Below, piece by piece: positions 8,915-16,931 of a stretch of 64,000 nucleotides of DNA. The stretch is from contig NZ_JFJY01000001.1 in NCBI RefSeq assembly GCF_002115785.1, positions 186,001 through 250,000 on the forward strand, in the 5' to 3' direction. Source of the DNA: Thalassospira sp. MCCC 1A03138. GTDB taxonomy: Bacteria; Pseudomonadota; Alphaproteobacteria; Rhodospirillales; Thalassospiraceae. The stretch's first letter is position 1, and every line of letters begins with the position of its first letter. Both the position numbers and the translations under genes were made by a program. The notes beneath the pieces are model-generated. The model saw only the letters and a list, made by a program, of their open reading frames with translations. It had not been told where the DNA came from and ran no database searches.

Positions 8915-9787
8915 ATGAATGCACAACAGCCCCCGCACAACCTGACCGGCATCATTCTGATGTGTGCCGGTGTCGCCCTGCTGTGTGTCAATGATGCCCT
9001 GGCCAAGGGACTGATGGATCATTATTCACCGATCCAGATCATCTTTCTGCGCAATTCGATTGCCCTGCCCTTTGCCGCCCTGCTGGCCATAAAAATGGTC
9101 GGGTTTGGCGGCCTGCGGTCCAATCGTATTGGCGTGCATTTCATGCGCACCGTCATCTGGATCGCCGCAACCATCATGTTCTTTACCAGCATCCATCTGA
9201 TGGGACTGGCGGAGGCCACGGCCCTTGCCTTTGTCGCACCGCTTTTCATTACCGCGATTTCATCGGTGCTGATTGCGCGGGTCGGCTGGCGGCGCTGGGT
9301 GGCCGTGATGGTCGGTTTTCTGGGTGTTCTGGTGATCGTGCGCCCCGGTGCGGCAACCTTTGAACCCGTCTCGCTCTTGCCGGTGGCGACCGCCTTTACC
9401 TATGCGCTTCTGATGCTAAGCGCGCGGCTGCTTGACCCGCGCGAAAGCATGTGGACGCTTCTGTTTTACCTCAGCTTCACCAGCACCCTGCTCAGCGCCT
9501 GTGCCGTCTGGTATTTCTGGACCCCGATCCGGGCAGAGGATATCGGGCTTTTCATCGCCATCGCCTTTGTCGGCACCAGCGGCATGACCCTGATCACCCA
9601 GGCCTTCCGGGTGGCCGATGCGCCAACCGTCGCCCCGTTTGATTACACCGCCCTTGTCTGGGCCACCGGGCTTGGCTGGTTTTTCTGGGGCGAAACGCCC
9701 GATCTTCTGACCTTTGTTGGGGCGGCCATCATCACCGGAAGCGGCATTTTCATCATCTTCCGCGAAAAGCGCGTGGCCGAAAGCTGA
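8915..9787 (+). CDS. EamA-family (DMT) inner-membrane transporter
   Basis: A protein of about 290 residues with ten hydrophobic segments in two five-helix halves (EamA repeats), for example GIILMCAGVALLCVNDALAK at the start of the first half and VAPFDYTALVWATGLGWFFW in the second. Such proteins usually export metabolites or amino acids. The start is set at 8915 (MNAQQPPHNL), with AGGGAAAG about 12 bases upstream; an ATG at 8867 is also open but adds a non-conserved leader. A REP element follows its stop. The substrate is unknown. Confidence 0.85.
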   Translation: MNAQQPPHNLTGIILMCAGVALLCVNDALAKGLMDHYSPIQIIFLRNSIALPFAALLAIKMVGFGGLRSNRIGVHFMRTVIWIAATIMFFTSIHLMGLAEATALAFVAPLFITAISSVLIARVGWRRWVAVMVGFLGVLVIVRPGAATFEPVSLLPVATAFTYALLMLSARLLDPRESMWTLLFYLSFTSTLLSACAVWYFWTPIRAEDIGLFIAIAFVGTSGMTLITQAFRVADAPTVAPFDYTALVWATGLGWFFWGETPDLLTFVGAAIITGSGIFIIFREKRVAES

Positions 9788-9800
9788 TGCTGCCCCAAAC

Positions 9801-9828
9801 CGTCATTCCCGCGAACGCGGGAATCCAG
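9801..9828. repeat. REP-like palindromic element (single copy)
   Basis: This copy reads CGTCATTCCCGCG, then AA, then CGCGGGAATCCAG. It is a member of the window-wide family with the core ATTCCCGCG/CGCGGGAAT. It lies in the short gap after the EamA gene and before a convergent gene. Confidence 0.85.
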
Positions 9829-9871
9829 TCCTCCGTGCCGCATCCTCATCCACCGCCGAAGGACGCAGGGC

Positions 9872-10333
9872 CTAATCCACCGGCCTCACCCCATAAGTCG
9901 CCATCGCCCCGGTCCGCATGTCGGCCTCGTTAACATCGGCCCTGAACCGATAACTCGGCGCAACAATCTCGCGTGCCTGATCGATTGCCACATCAATCAC
10001 CATGCCGACCTTAAACGCATCGCCCGCCATGCTCTGCAGGATCGCCTGCCGATCGGCAAAGCCGTCGTCACCGTTTTTCAGAAGCACGGCCCGCCCATAA
10101 AGCTGCCAGCCCTTCTGCGAAAACACGTCAACGAAACTGACACAGACGCGCGGGTTATGGCGAATGTTCTTCACCGATTGTGGGGATGCGATATTGGCAA
10201 TGATGATGCGGTCCTCGCCATAACAGGCAAAGATTTCCTTCGGGCTGACCGACGGCCCGTCTTCGGAAACGCTGGCCAGCCAGCACAAAACCGACCGCCC
10301 GGCATAATCGCGAATGTCATCTGTCAGAAGCAT
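9872..10333 (-). CDS. Pyridoxamine 5'-phosphate oxidase family (flavin-binding) protein
   Basis: A 153-residue split-barrel protein. It shows SVLCWLASVSEDGPSVSPKEIF near the N terminus, then IIIANIASPQSVKNIRHNPRVCVSFVD, the hallmark of pyridoxamine-phosphate-oxidase-like flavoproteins, where the Asn-Ile-Arg/His-Asn-Pro segment contacts FMN. It is shorter than true PdxH (about 210) and lacks the PdxH C-terminal part, so it is a general FMN- or F420-type reductase or oxidase rather than the vitamin B6 enzyme. The substrate is not inferable. Confidence 0.8.
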   Translation of the reverse strand: MLLTDDIRDYAGRSVLCWLASVSEDGPSVSPKEIFACYGEDRIIIANIASPQSVKNIRHNPRVCVSFVDVFSQKGWQLYGRAVLLKNGDDGFADRQAILQSMAGDAFKVGMVIDVAIDQAREIVAPSYRFRADVNEADMRTGAMATYGVRPVD

Positions 10334-10389
10334 GGTTTTTCCGGTTTGTTAATGCGCCAATACTCTGCCACCGCAATCCCGAAACCACA

Positions 10390-10424
10390 AAAACAAAACC
10401 CGCCTTCCAACGGGAAAGGCGGGT
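10390..10424 (-). terminator. Terminator after the small minus-strand gene
   Basis: On the minus strand CCCGCCTTTCC and GGAAGGCGGG pair around a short loop, followed by TTTTGTTTTT. Confidence 0.8.
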
Positions 10425-10444
10425 GCAAACGGAATTACAGCAAA

Positions 10445-10639
10445 TCAGTAATTCGCCTTAAAAGGCGGCTCTCGCCCGTCCCTTGCGGCAAGCTCGGCAA
10501 TATTGCGCAACAGATTACGCTTGCTTTGGGTGCGCTGACTGCCGGAATTTGGCTGCACGTCACCCTTGCCAGACAGGCCCAATTCGGCCCGTTTCTGGCT
10601 GATGCGTGCTGCCAATTCTTCAATCGTGATTTCGCGCAT
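10445..10639 (-). CDS. Small protein of unknown function, 64 residues
   Basis: The frame begins MREITIEELAARISQKRAELG and has an amphipathic, charged N-terminal helix, then a Ser/Gln/Asn-rich middle and RNLLRNIAELAAR. A clear terminator follows immediately, which supports a real transcript. No good Shine-Dalgarno sequence precedes the ATG. I do not recognise the family. The short helical start followed by a disordered segment would suit a small DNA-associated or regulatory protein, but that is only a guess. Confidence 0.45.
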   Translation of the reverse strand: MREITIEELAARISQKRAELGLSGKGDVQPNSGSQRTQSKRNLLRNIAELAARDGREPPFKANY

Positions 10640-10674
10640 AGCTGTTCTAGTGCAGGTTAGACTAACGTTTGAAA

Positions 10675-10968
10675 CTACTTATCCTTAGACATCTCGTAGT
10701 GCAACATTCGTGAGTAGTCACCATCCAACCTGTAACCACGTTCGTCACAAACACCCGGAACATTACAACCATTAATATTCCACCTGATTGTAGTCTTCTC
10801 CACCGTTTTTTGTATTTGCTTATTCATTTTTGCATTTTCACTGGCAATGCGTTGATTACGATAGTCATCATCAACAACGTACCTAACACCTTTAACGATG
10901 TGCGCGATTGCGACTGCACCAAAAAAGATAACAGCAATCAGTCCCCAAACCTTATCCGATTTAGACAT
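10675..10968 (-). CDS. Small single-pass membrane protein of unknown function
   Basis: A 97-residue protein with one N-terminal membrane helix (VWGLIAVIFFGAVAIAHIV, residues about 7-25), then a charged, Cys-containing tail (NGCNVPGVCDERG). The tail probably faces the periplasm and could form a disulphide between the two Cys. The start at 10968 (MSKSDKV) has GGGGTG upstream; a longer frame to 11037 would overlap the next gene. The base composition is AT-richer than its neighbours. No family is recognised. Confidence 0.5.
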   Translation of the reverse strand: MSKSDKVWGLIAVIFFGAVAIAHIVKGVRYVVDDDYRNQRIASENAKMNKQIQKTVEKTTIRWNINGCNVPGVCDERGYRLDGDYSRMLHYEMSKDK

Positions 10969-11011
10969 TTCACCCCGCACCACATCGCCTGAATCAATGC
11001 TTAGTTCTATC

Positions 11012-11896
11012 TCACCAACAAAAATCCCCAACCGCATAGGTAATGCTGCGCCCGGTCGCGTTCAGCAGCGCATCAAGCTTGCCCTTTTCCGGCAATGTCC
11101 CGCGCGGTGCGCCAAGTTCCTCGGCATGGATGCCGCCGGTCACCAGCGCCACATCAAGCCCGGCATTGTTTGATCCGGCAACATCGGTCGAAAGGCTGTC
11201 GCCGACGACCAGAAGCTTCGCATCCGGGCCCTTGTCAAACAGCTGCAGGCAGAAATCATAGGCACTCGCCAGCGGCTTGCCTTCCCAGCGGACATTGCCG
11301 CCCAGCACCTCGTAACGGGCTGCAATCGCACCGGCACAGATGATGCGGTCCCCGCCGCGGATCACTTCGCGGTCCGGGTTCGGGCACAGCATCGGAAGGT
11401 CGCGCGCCTTGGCGGCATGCAGCAGATCTTCATAAACCGAAACCGCGTCATAATCGTCATTAGGCCCCGTCACCAGAAGCCAGTCGGCATCGGCAACATC
11501 CTTGACGATTTCAACATCCTGCCCTTCAAACATCGACATGTCGCGCACCGGGCCGACACTCATCACCCGGCGCCCCAGCTTGGCGTACCATGGGTCGGAG
11601 CGTGCGAGAAGCTGGCTATAGGCGATCTCGCCCGATGCCACCGCCGGACCATAAAGGTCACGCGCGATACCCATATCTTCCATCCGTGCGACCACGACGC
11701 TGGATCGGCGCGGCGCGTTCGACAGAAGGGCAACCGGCACACCGGCCTTTTTCAACGCCTCCATCGCCGGGATGGAGCTTGGATAGGGTGTGACCCCGTC
11801 ATGCACCACGCCCCAAAGATCAAGGATCACCGCATCGTACTGTTCGATCACTTCCGACAGGCCGTTGATCATCTGATAGCTGGTGCCAACCGTCAT
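11012..11896 (-). CDS. HAD-superfamily hydrolase, subfamily IIA
   Basis: A 294-residue HAD-type phosphatase. Motif I is YDAVILDLWGVVHDG with the nucleophilic Asp, motif II is VALLSNAPRRS, and the late motif is LLVVGDSLSTDVAGSNNAGL. The arrangement and length match the NagD-like IIA group with a C2 cap, in particular the alphaproteobacterial branch named TIGR01459. It probably hydrolyses a sugar or nucleotide phosphate. It stands alone on the minus strand after PyrD. Confidence 0.88.
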   Translation of the reverse strand: MTVGTSYQMINGLSEVIEQYDAVILDLWGVVHDGVTPYPSSIPAMEALKKAGVPVALLSNAPRRSSVVVARMEDMGIARDLYGPAVASGEIAYSQLLARSDPWYAKLGRRVMSVGPVRDMSMFEGQDVEIVKDVADADWLLVTGPNDDYDAVSVYEDLLHAAKARDLPMLCPNPDREVIRGGDRIICAGAIAARYEVLGGNVRWEGKPLASAYDFCLQLFDKGPDAKLLVVGDSLSTDVAGSNNAGLDVALVTGGIHAEELGAPRGTLPEKGKLDALLNATGRSITYAVGDFCW

Positions 11897-11978
11897 TCAC
11901 GCATTCCACTTCATGTTAAAATCGTCGTCATCCTCGCGGCGGGCTTGATGGGAAAGCCCAAAGCCATCCCACCCAAAC

Positions 11979-12006
11979 CGTCACTCCCGCGCACGCGGGA
12001 GTCCAG
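11979..12006. repeat. REP-like palindromic element (single copy)
   Basis: CGTCACTCCCGCG, then CA, then CGCGGGAGTCCAG. The family core is present with compensated A/G changes in both arms (ACTCCCGCG pairs with CGCGGGAGT). It lies between the HAD gene and the 3' end of pyrD. Confidence 0.82.
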
Positions 12007-12022
12007 ATTGCCACAGGTAAAT

Positions 12023-13333
12023 CTATTCCGCCGGTCCGTTTTGGGGCCCGGACTTTGGCTCGGCCTTTGGTGCCGCCTTCGGCGCAGCCTTGCTTTTCGC
12101 CGCCTCGGGCTTGGATGCAGGCTTCTTGGCAGCAGTCTTCGCCGCTGGCTTCTTGGCCGCCGTTTTAGCCGCCGGAGCCGCTTTCGCCACCTCGGCCTGG
12201 GCGGGTTCCGCCTTCGCCGTCACCGCCGCCTTGGCTGCGCGCGCTTCATCCACCGGGGCGCTGCGCCCGGAAATTTCCGGATAGGCCGCCCCAACCGCAT
12301 CGGCAACACTGGCAAAACCATCCTTGCGCAGGCGTCTGGCCAAATCTTCCTTGATATCGGTCACAAGCTCCAGCCCGTGATAGACAAGGGCGGAATAAAG
12401 CTGCACCAGCGACGCCCCATTGAGAATCTTCTCATAGGCATCCTTGCCCGATGCAATCCCGCCCACCCCGATCAACGGAATTTTGCCTTCGGTCAGGCGG
12501 TAAAAATCGGCCAGAACCTTGGTCGAGGGCTCCATAAGCGGCGGGCCGGAAAGACCGCCCTTTTCATCCTGATCATAGGAATTAAGCCCGACCGGCCGAT
12601 CAATCGTGGTGTTTGAAACGATCATGCCATCAAGCTTAAGCTTCAATACCACCGCGGCAATATCGGCCTTGTCTTCCTCCGTCAGGTCCGGTGCGACCTT
12701 CAACAACACCGGCACACCCTTGGCATGGCTATCGCGCGCCGAAAGAACCGACGTCAGAAGCTTTTCAAGCGGCGCGCGCCCCTGAAGTGCGCGCAGCCCC
12801 GGCGTATTGGGCGAGGATACATTGACCACCAGATAATCGGCATAGGGGCCAAGGGCCGCAACACCCTTCACATAATCCGCTGCCGCATCTTCGGAATATT
12901 TGTTTTTGCCAAGGTTGGCACCCAGAATGCCCTTGCGCGCGCGCTTGCGCAGGCGCTCGGCAACAATGGCGGCACCCTCGTTATTAAAGCCCATGCGGTT
13001 GATCACCGCCCGGTCAGAATAAAGCCGGAAAAGCCGGGGCTTGGGGTTGCCCGGTTGCGGTTCGGGGGTGACCGATCCGATTTCAACAAAGCCGAACCCG
13101 TGGGAAAGCGCCTGATTGGGGACCTCGGCATTTTTATCAAACCCCGCGGCAAGCCCGACCGGATTGGCAAATTTGCGCCCGAAAACCTCGGTCTCAAGGA
13201 TCGGCGTGGCATCGAGCGCATCATCATCGCGCGGCACCAGATTGTTTTTCAGCGCGCAAATCGCAAGACCATGCGCAGTCTCCGCATCGATCCAGCGCAC
13301 AACCGGCAAAACCAGTGACTTGTACCACCCCAC
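12023..13333 (-). CDS. pyrD: Dihydroorotate dehydrogenase (quinone) with a Lys/Ala/Pro-rich tail
   Basis: The fourth step of pyrimidine synthesis, oxidising dihydroorotate with membrane quinone as acceptor. The class 2 signatures are visible: an N-terminal amphipathic segment (YKSLVLPVVRWIDAETAH), AAGFDKNAEVPN, NVSSPNTPGLRALQ with the catalytic Ser, LLKVAPDLTEED, VSNTTIDRP and GLSGPPLM. The enzyme domain ends near GAAYPEI. About 75 residues follow, rich in Ala, Lys and Pro (repeats such as TAAKKPA), unlike the usual 340-365-residue enzyme. The start is taken as GTG at 13333 with GGAG upstream; the longer frame opens with a TTG and an unconserved leader. Confidence 0.92.
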   Translation of the reverse strand: MGWYKSLVLPVVRWIDAETAHGLAICALKNNLVPRDDDALDATPILETEVFGRKFANPVGLAAGFDKNAEVPNQALSHGFGFVEIGSVTPEPQPGNPKPRLFRLYSDRAVINRMGFNNEGAAIVAERLRKRARKGILGANLGKNKYSEDAAADYVKGVAALGPYADYLVVNVSSPNTPGLRALQGRAPLEKLLTSVLSARDSHAKGVPVLLKVAPDLTEEDKADIAAVVLKLKLDGMIVSNTTIDRPVGLNSYDQDEKGGLSGPPLMEPSTKVLADFYRLTEGKIPLIGVGGIASGKDAYEKILNGASLVQLYSALVYHGLELVTDIKEDLARRLRKDGFASVADAVGAAYPEISGRSAPVDEARAAKAAVTAKAEPAQAEVAKAAPAAKTAAKKPAAKTAAKKPASKPEAAKSKAAPKAAPKAEPKSGPQNGPAE

Positions 13334-13539
13334 GCGACCTGCTCCGTGCTTGTAAATACCTGCCTTGTTCTTACGCTGTGAGGGAGGATGGGGCAAGGAT
13401 CAATGGAATTTGGCAAAACCATTTACTGTTAGAGCCCGCTCCCTAAACCTCCGCAGATATCAGTGTGCGCTTGATTGACAAACGACAAGGACCTGACCAT
13501 TTCAAAAAAAGAGCTAAGCGCTAGAGAAGGTCCCATGTA

Positions 13540-13935
13540 ATGCCGGAAGACAACACATCGTCAGCATTTCTCGTATTAGAGATGCCTGCAATGAAAATAA
13601 CGGAATCTTTCAATGTATCCGGCATAGTCGATACGGGAGAAAGAGACTCAAGCAACAATGAGAGAATCACAATAAACCTTATATGTGAGGTATCTGGCAC
13701 ACAGGATTCCCATGAGGCTCTAAAATTAACAGGACGAATTATTGAGCAAAATGGTTCTGTCGAGTACGTCGAATTCGATCATCCATTTCTAGTTCCAGGA
13801 AAAAATTATGGAATTTTTTCTTTTGTAAATGGTTCACAGGTTGCGCTAGGAACAGCAACGAGCCCTACCCAAATGAAAGCATCTATCGCCGATAACACAG
13901 AGACATTTATCTCAGTCATCGGCGATTTAGCTTAG
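13540..13935 (+). CDS. AT-rich gene of unknown function, 131 residues
   Basis: A 131-residue soluble acidic protein with no signal peptide or membrane helix and predicted mostly beta (alternating segments such as ITINLICEVSG and SVEYVEFDHPFLV). The DNA is much AT-richer than the flanking pyrD and hxlR genes, which suggests recent transfer. GAAGG lies about ten bases before the ATG. I do not recognise the family. The pattern of short strands would fit a small beta-sandwich. Confidence 0.55.
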   Translation: MPEDNTSSAFLVLEMPAMKITESFNVSGIVDTGERDSSNNERITINLICEVSGTQDSHEALKLTGRIIEQNGSVEYVEFDHPFLVPGKNYGIFSFVNGSQVALGTATSPTQMKASIADNTETFISVIGDLA

Positions 13936-13938
13936 AGC

Positions 13939-14322
13939 CTAAACCCGCTCCTCCATCCGCGCGTCAAACGCCACCCGCGCCTTTTCGACTTCGTCGTAAT
14001 TATCGCGCGTCCACGTATAAAGCGCCTTGAACGGCTCCACCAGCGACCGGCCAAGATCGGTGATTTCATATTCCACCGCGACCGGCGATGTCGCGATCAC
14101 GTGGCGCGCGACAATGCCATTGCGTTCAAGCTTGCGCAGCGTCTGCGTCAGCGCCTTCTGCGTAATCCCCTCAAGCCCGCGCTTGATCGCGTTAAACCGC
14201 AAGGGTCCATGGGCCAGAACCGCCAGGATCATCATCGACCATTTGTCGGCAATCTGGTCCAGAAGCTCCCGGCTCGGACAGTTCGAGCGGAACATCTCGA
14301 TCGAACATTCTTTCATTACCAT
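13939..14322 (-). CDS. HxlR-family transcriptional regulator
   Basis: A 127-residue winged helix-turn-helix protein. The family signature is plain: CPSRELLDQIADKWSMMIL, then GPLRFNAIKRGLEGITQKALTQTLRKLERNGIVAR, then YEITDLGRSL. HxlR proteins are often redox or electrophile sensors; here a Cys lies just before the domain (NCPSRE), as in many members. It diverges from an Old Yellow Enzyme gene, so it probably represses that gene, with an operator in the shared region. GAGGTGG sits seven bases before the ATG. Confidence 0.92.
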   Translation of the reverse strand: MVMKECSIEMFRSNCPSRELLDQIADKWSMMILAVLAHGPLRFNAIKRGLEGITQKALTQTLRKLERNGIVARHVIATSPVAVEYEITDLGRSLVEPFKALYTWTRDNYDEVEKARVAFDARMEERV

Positions 14323-14325
14323 GGC

Positions 14326-14358
14326 ATTTCCACCTCATTTCCACCTCATTTCCACCGG
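14326..14358 (-). repeat. Three tandem copies of an 11-base unit carrying the hxlR ribosome-binding site
   Basis: ATTTCCACCTC is repeated at 14326, 14337 and 14348 (the last copy diverges at its end). On the minus strand each unit reads GAGGTGGAAAT and carries a Shine-Dalgarno sequence. The copy nearest the gene is at the right distance for the hxlR start. The array could vary in copy number by slippage. Confidence 0.7.
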
Positions 14359-14382
14359 CTCGGGGCCATCCAGGTTTCCTCA

Positions 14383-14428
14383 AGTATACCTGGTAACTTC
14401 AAGGTGCCTGATTGACAGTAGGTATACA
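14383..14428. promoter_or_regulatory. Candidate HxlR operator and promoter region between hxlR and the OYE gene
   Basis: AGTATACCT at 14383-14391 and AGGTATACA at 14420-14428 form an inverted repeat (8 of 9 positions). A TTGACA at 14412-14417, next to the right arm, is a candidate -35 box for the OYE gene. A repressor bound to the right arm would block polymerase. This is inferred from position and symmetry only. Confidence 0.5.
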
Positions 14429-14478
14429 CCGTATATCTAGTAGCCACCATACACCCAATTCCAATCGGAGAATAGCCG

Positions 14479-15594
14479 ATGTCAGATACCAATGTTCTTT
14501 TTCAACCCTTCAAGCTGAAAACCCTGGAGCTTCCCAACCGCATCGTCATGGCACCAATGACGCGTTCGCACGCGGTTGACGGCATCCCCGGCCCGGTCAA
14601 TGCCGATTATTATCGCAAGCGCGCCGAAGGCGGTGTCGGCCTGATCCTGTCCGAGGGCACCGTGATCAACCGCCCCTCATCGCGTAACGATCCGGGCATT
14701 CCGTTCTTCCACGGGGCGGATGCGCTTTCCGGCTGGAAGGCCGTGGCGGATGCCGTTCATGGTGCCGGTGGCAAGATGGGTCCGCAGCTTTGGCATACCG
14801 GATCGGTCAAAAGCTTCCAGACCGAATGGGTGCCCGATACCCCGGTCGAAAGCCCGTCGGGCCTTGTCGCGCCGAACGAGCCGCGCGGCAATATCATGTC
14901 GGATGCCGATATCGCCGACACCATCGCCGCCTTCGCCCAGGCCGCGCTTGATGCCAAAAATGCCGGTTTCGATACCTTTGAAATTCATGGCGCACATGGC
15001 TACCTGATCGATCAGTTTTTCTGGTCGGGCACCAACCTGCGCACGGATCGCTTTGGCGGCAAAACCATCCGCGAACGCGCGACATTTGCCCGCGAAGTGG
15101 TCGCCGCCATGCGTGCCGCTGTTGGCCCGGATTTCCCGATCATCCTGCGCGTCAGCCAATGGAAACAGCAGGATTTCGCTGCCCGTCTGGCAACAACCCC
15201 CGATGAAATGACCGACTGGCTCGGCCCGCTGGTCGATGCCGGGGTGGATATCATCCATGCGTCCCAACGCCGTTTCTGGGAACCGGAATTCCCCGAACTG
15301 GACGGCGAAAACGGCCTGAACTTTGCCGGCTGGGCGAAAAAACTGACCGGGGCGGCCACGATTTCGGTCGGCTCTGTCGGGCTTTCCGGTGATTTCATGA
15401 CCGCGTTTGCCGGCGAAGGCTCGGCCACCGCCGGGCTTGATGAACTGGTCAGCCGCATGGAACGCGATGAGTTCGATCTGATCGCGGTCGGCCGTGCGCT
15501 GATCACCGATGCCGCCTGGACCGCCAAGGTGCGCGACAATAAAACCGATGCCCTGCTGGGCTTTGATCCAGCAACGCTGGGCGAACTGGTCTGA
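14479..15594 (+). CDS. Old Yellow Enzyme family ene-reductase (NemA-like)
   Basis: A 371-residue FMN flavoprotein that reduces activated C=C bonds or nitro groups using NAD(P)H. It shows FKLKTLELPNRIVMAPMTRSHA at the N terminus, the substrate-binding pair in the HGAHGYLIDQFF segment, and VGRALITD near the C terminus, where the phosphate of FMN is held. The length and the first motif match the classical NemA/MorB group. The divergent HxlR regulator probably induces it on electrophile stress, and a strong terminator follows. Confidence 0.92.
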   Translation: MSDTNVLFQPFKLKTLELPNRIVMAPMTRSHAVDGIPGPVNADYYRKRAEGGVGLILSEGTVINRPSSRNDPGIPFFHGADALSGWKAVADAVHGAGGKMGPQLWHTGSVKSFQTEWVPDTPVESPSGLVAPNEPRGNIMSDADIADTIAAFAQAALDAKNAGFDTFEIHGAHGYLIDQFFWSGTNLRTDRFGGKTIRERATFAREVVAAMRAAVGPDFPIILRVSQWKQQDFAARLATTPDEMTDWLGPLVDAGVDIIHASQRRFWEPEFPELDGENGLNFAGWAKKLTGAATISVGSVGLSGDFMTAFAGEGSATAGLDELVSRMERDEFDLIAVGRALITDAAWTAKVRDNKTDALLGFDPATLGELV

Positions 15595-15616
15595 TCGACC
15601 CCGACCGACCAACCAC

Positions 15617-15655
15617 AAAAAGGCGGCGCCCATCGGTGCCGCCTTTTCTTTTTGC
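15617..15655 (+). terminator. Rho-independent terminator after the OYE gene
   Basis: AAAAGGCGGC and GCCGCCTTTT form a perfect 10-bp stem around a 10-base loop, followed by CTTTTTG. Confidence 0.88.
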
Positions 15656-15699
15656 CACCCACGACATATTTCAGGGAAAAGAACCAACCGCAGGAACCG

Positions 15700-15939
15700 A
15701 TGATGGAACCCCTCATGGATGCCAACGAAATCACCCGCCTGCAAAGCCGCATTGCCGCCCGCGATCCCGGCGCGTTTCACTTTCCGGAAATTTACGGGGC
15801 GGGATGGGATACGCTTTATATCGGGGACAAGGTCAGGATCGGGCGGGAATTTCTCAATGCCGTGCGGGCCGGTAAATTCCCCACGGTAGAGGATACCGGC
15901 CAAAAGCGTGGCGGCGGGCGCGTCTATCTCCGGGTATGA
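15700..15939 (+). CDS. Small protein resembling DUF1413
   Basis: A 79-residue protein. The central part (FHFPEIYGAGWDTLYIGDKV followed by RIGREFLNAVRAGKFP) has the spacing of the small DUF1413 family, in which an aromatic-rich loop precedes an I-G-R/K-x-F helix. AGGA lies upstream of two adjacent ATGs at 15700 and 15703. It ends one base before a convergent DUF952 gene. The function is unknown, and the family call is from memory of the pattern. Confidence 0.6.
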   Translation: MMEPLMDANEITRLQSRIAARDPGAFHFPEIYGAGWDTLYIGDKVRIGREFLNAVRAGKFPTVEDTGQKRGGGRVYLRV

Positions 15940-16320
15940 TTACCCTCTGCGCATATAGTCGGGGCGCAGATCCTCGGGCAGGATGTGAACCTCGTTATCA
16001 TCAAGCTTAAGGTCATCGACCCGTGCGACATGCTCGACCGAAAGCGCATCATAAAGATGCGGGAACAGCGTACCACCGCGCGCCGGTTCCCATTTAAGCT
16101 TGTCCGCGACCGCCTCGACCGGCACATGCAAAAGCCGCAGGCCCCCGCGTTTCGGGTAATGCAGCGCAAGCGTCTCGGCCAGCGTATCAATCGTCGAAAA
16201 ATGGATAAAACCGTCCGCAATATCGTGCGGCGCACCGGCATAATGCCCGGTCGCCAGCGCCTCGGCCCACTCGTCCGAGCCCAATACGCGGTAAATCATG
16301 GTGTGTGATGAATTTGTCAT
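15940..16320 (-). CDS. DUF952-domain protein
   Basis: A 126-residue protein. The DUF952 pattern is clear: MIYRVLGSDEWAEA, then GFIHFSTIDTLAETLALHY, then LRLLHVPVEAVADKLKWEPARGGTLFPHLYDAL. The conserved His/Phe/Ser and the late FPHLY suggest an ADP-ribose-type binding site related to RNA 2'-phosphotransferase folds, but no activity is known to me. The start at 16320 (MTNSSHT) could also be the MIYR Met at 16299. Confidence 0.82.
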   Translation of the reverse strand: MTNSSHTMIYRVLGSDEWAEALATGHYAGAPHDIADGFIHFSTIDTLAETLALHYPKRGGLRLLHVPVEAVADKLKWEPARGGTLFPHLYDALSVEHVARVDDLKLDDNEVHILPEDLRPDYMRRG

Positions 16321-16537
16321 CCGGGGAAAATAAGGTCGCCCGGCCCGTTCGGCAAGCAGCCGCAATGCCAAACGACAAAAAAACCGGCTTTATGTTTTTT
16401 CCCTCTTGCGTTCCGCACAAGAACCCTATACCGATGAGAGGAAATAAGATACTTACGTATAGTTAAATTATACCAGTTAAAATCATCCGGCAAAATCAGA
16501 AGACCATACCACCAAACCGGACACGAGCACGCAGAAC

Positions 16538-16891
16538 ATGACGACCAGACAGGCCAAACGCGCCCCTGTAGACCTTCCCGACACCACCCGCCAATGGGTT
16601 TCAAATGACCAGGCCGCGAAACCGGCCGCCTTCCGCCGCGATGCGCAAGGTCCGGTGCGCCCGGCCCAGTCGCCCCGGCCAACCCGCCGGTCCCATCCCG
16701 CCCGTTCAGGCCGCTCAACCCGTGCAACACCCGAAATCATCGATATTCACAAGGATTGCGGCGGCTCAAACGCGTTTGATATCTGGCCCAAAGTCCATCT
16801 GCCCCGGCTTGTCGCCCGCCTGATCGCGGCCATCGGCACCGCCTGCGTCCTGTTTTATCTTTATAGCGAACTGGCCCGACTTATATCCTGA
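16538..16891 (+). CDS. Basic protein with one C-terminal membrane helix, unknown function
   Basis: A 117-residue protein. Residues 1-65 are rich in Arg, Pro and Thr and probably disordered; residues about 92-113 form one hydrophobic helix (LIAAIGTACVLFYLYSELA) near the C terminus, so the basic part should stay in the cytoplasm. No family is recognised. Coding use is like the host's. The frame is supported mainly by length and the membrane segment, so it may be a chance reading. Confidence 0.45.
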   Translation: MTTRQAKRAPVDLPDTTRQWVSNDQAAKPAAFRRDAQGPVRPAQSPRPTRRSHPARSGRSTRATPEIIDIHKDCGGSNAFDIWPKVHLPRLVARLIAAIGTACVLFYLYSELARLIS

Positions 16892-16931
16892 GACTGCACC
16901 CGCTAATAAGCTGGCTGCCTTACCGGCCCCG

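Noticed and set aside
11417..12616. A 399-codon plus-strand frame across the HAD and pyrD genes
   Set aside because: It runs antisense through two well-identified genes and a REP element, and is not protein-like.
14677..15903. A 408-codon minus-strand frame across the OYE gene
   Set aside because: It is antisense to a clear Old Yellow Enzyme gene and its translation is low-complexity without motifs.
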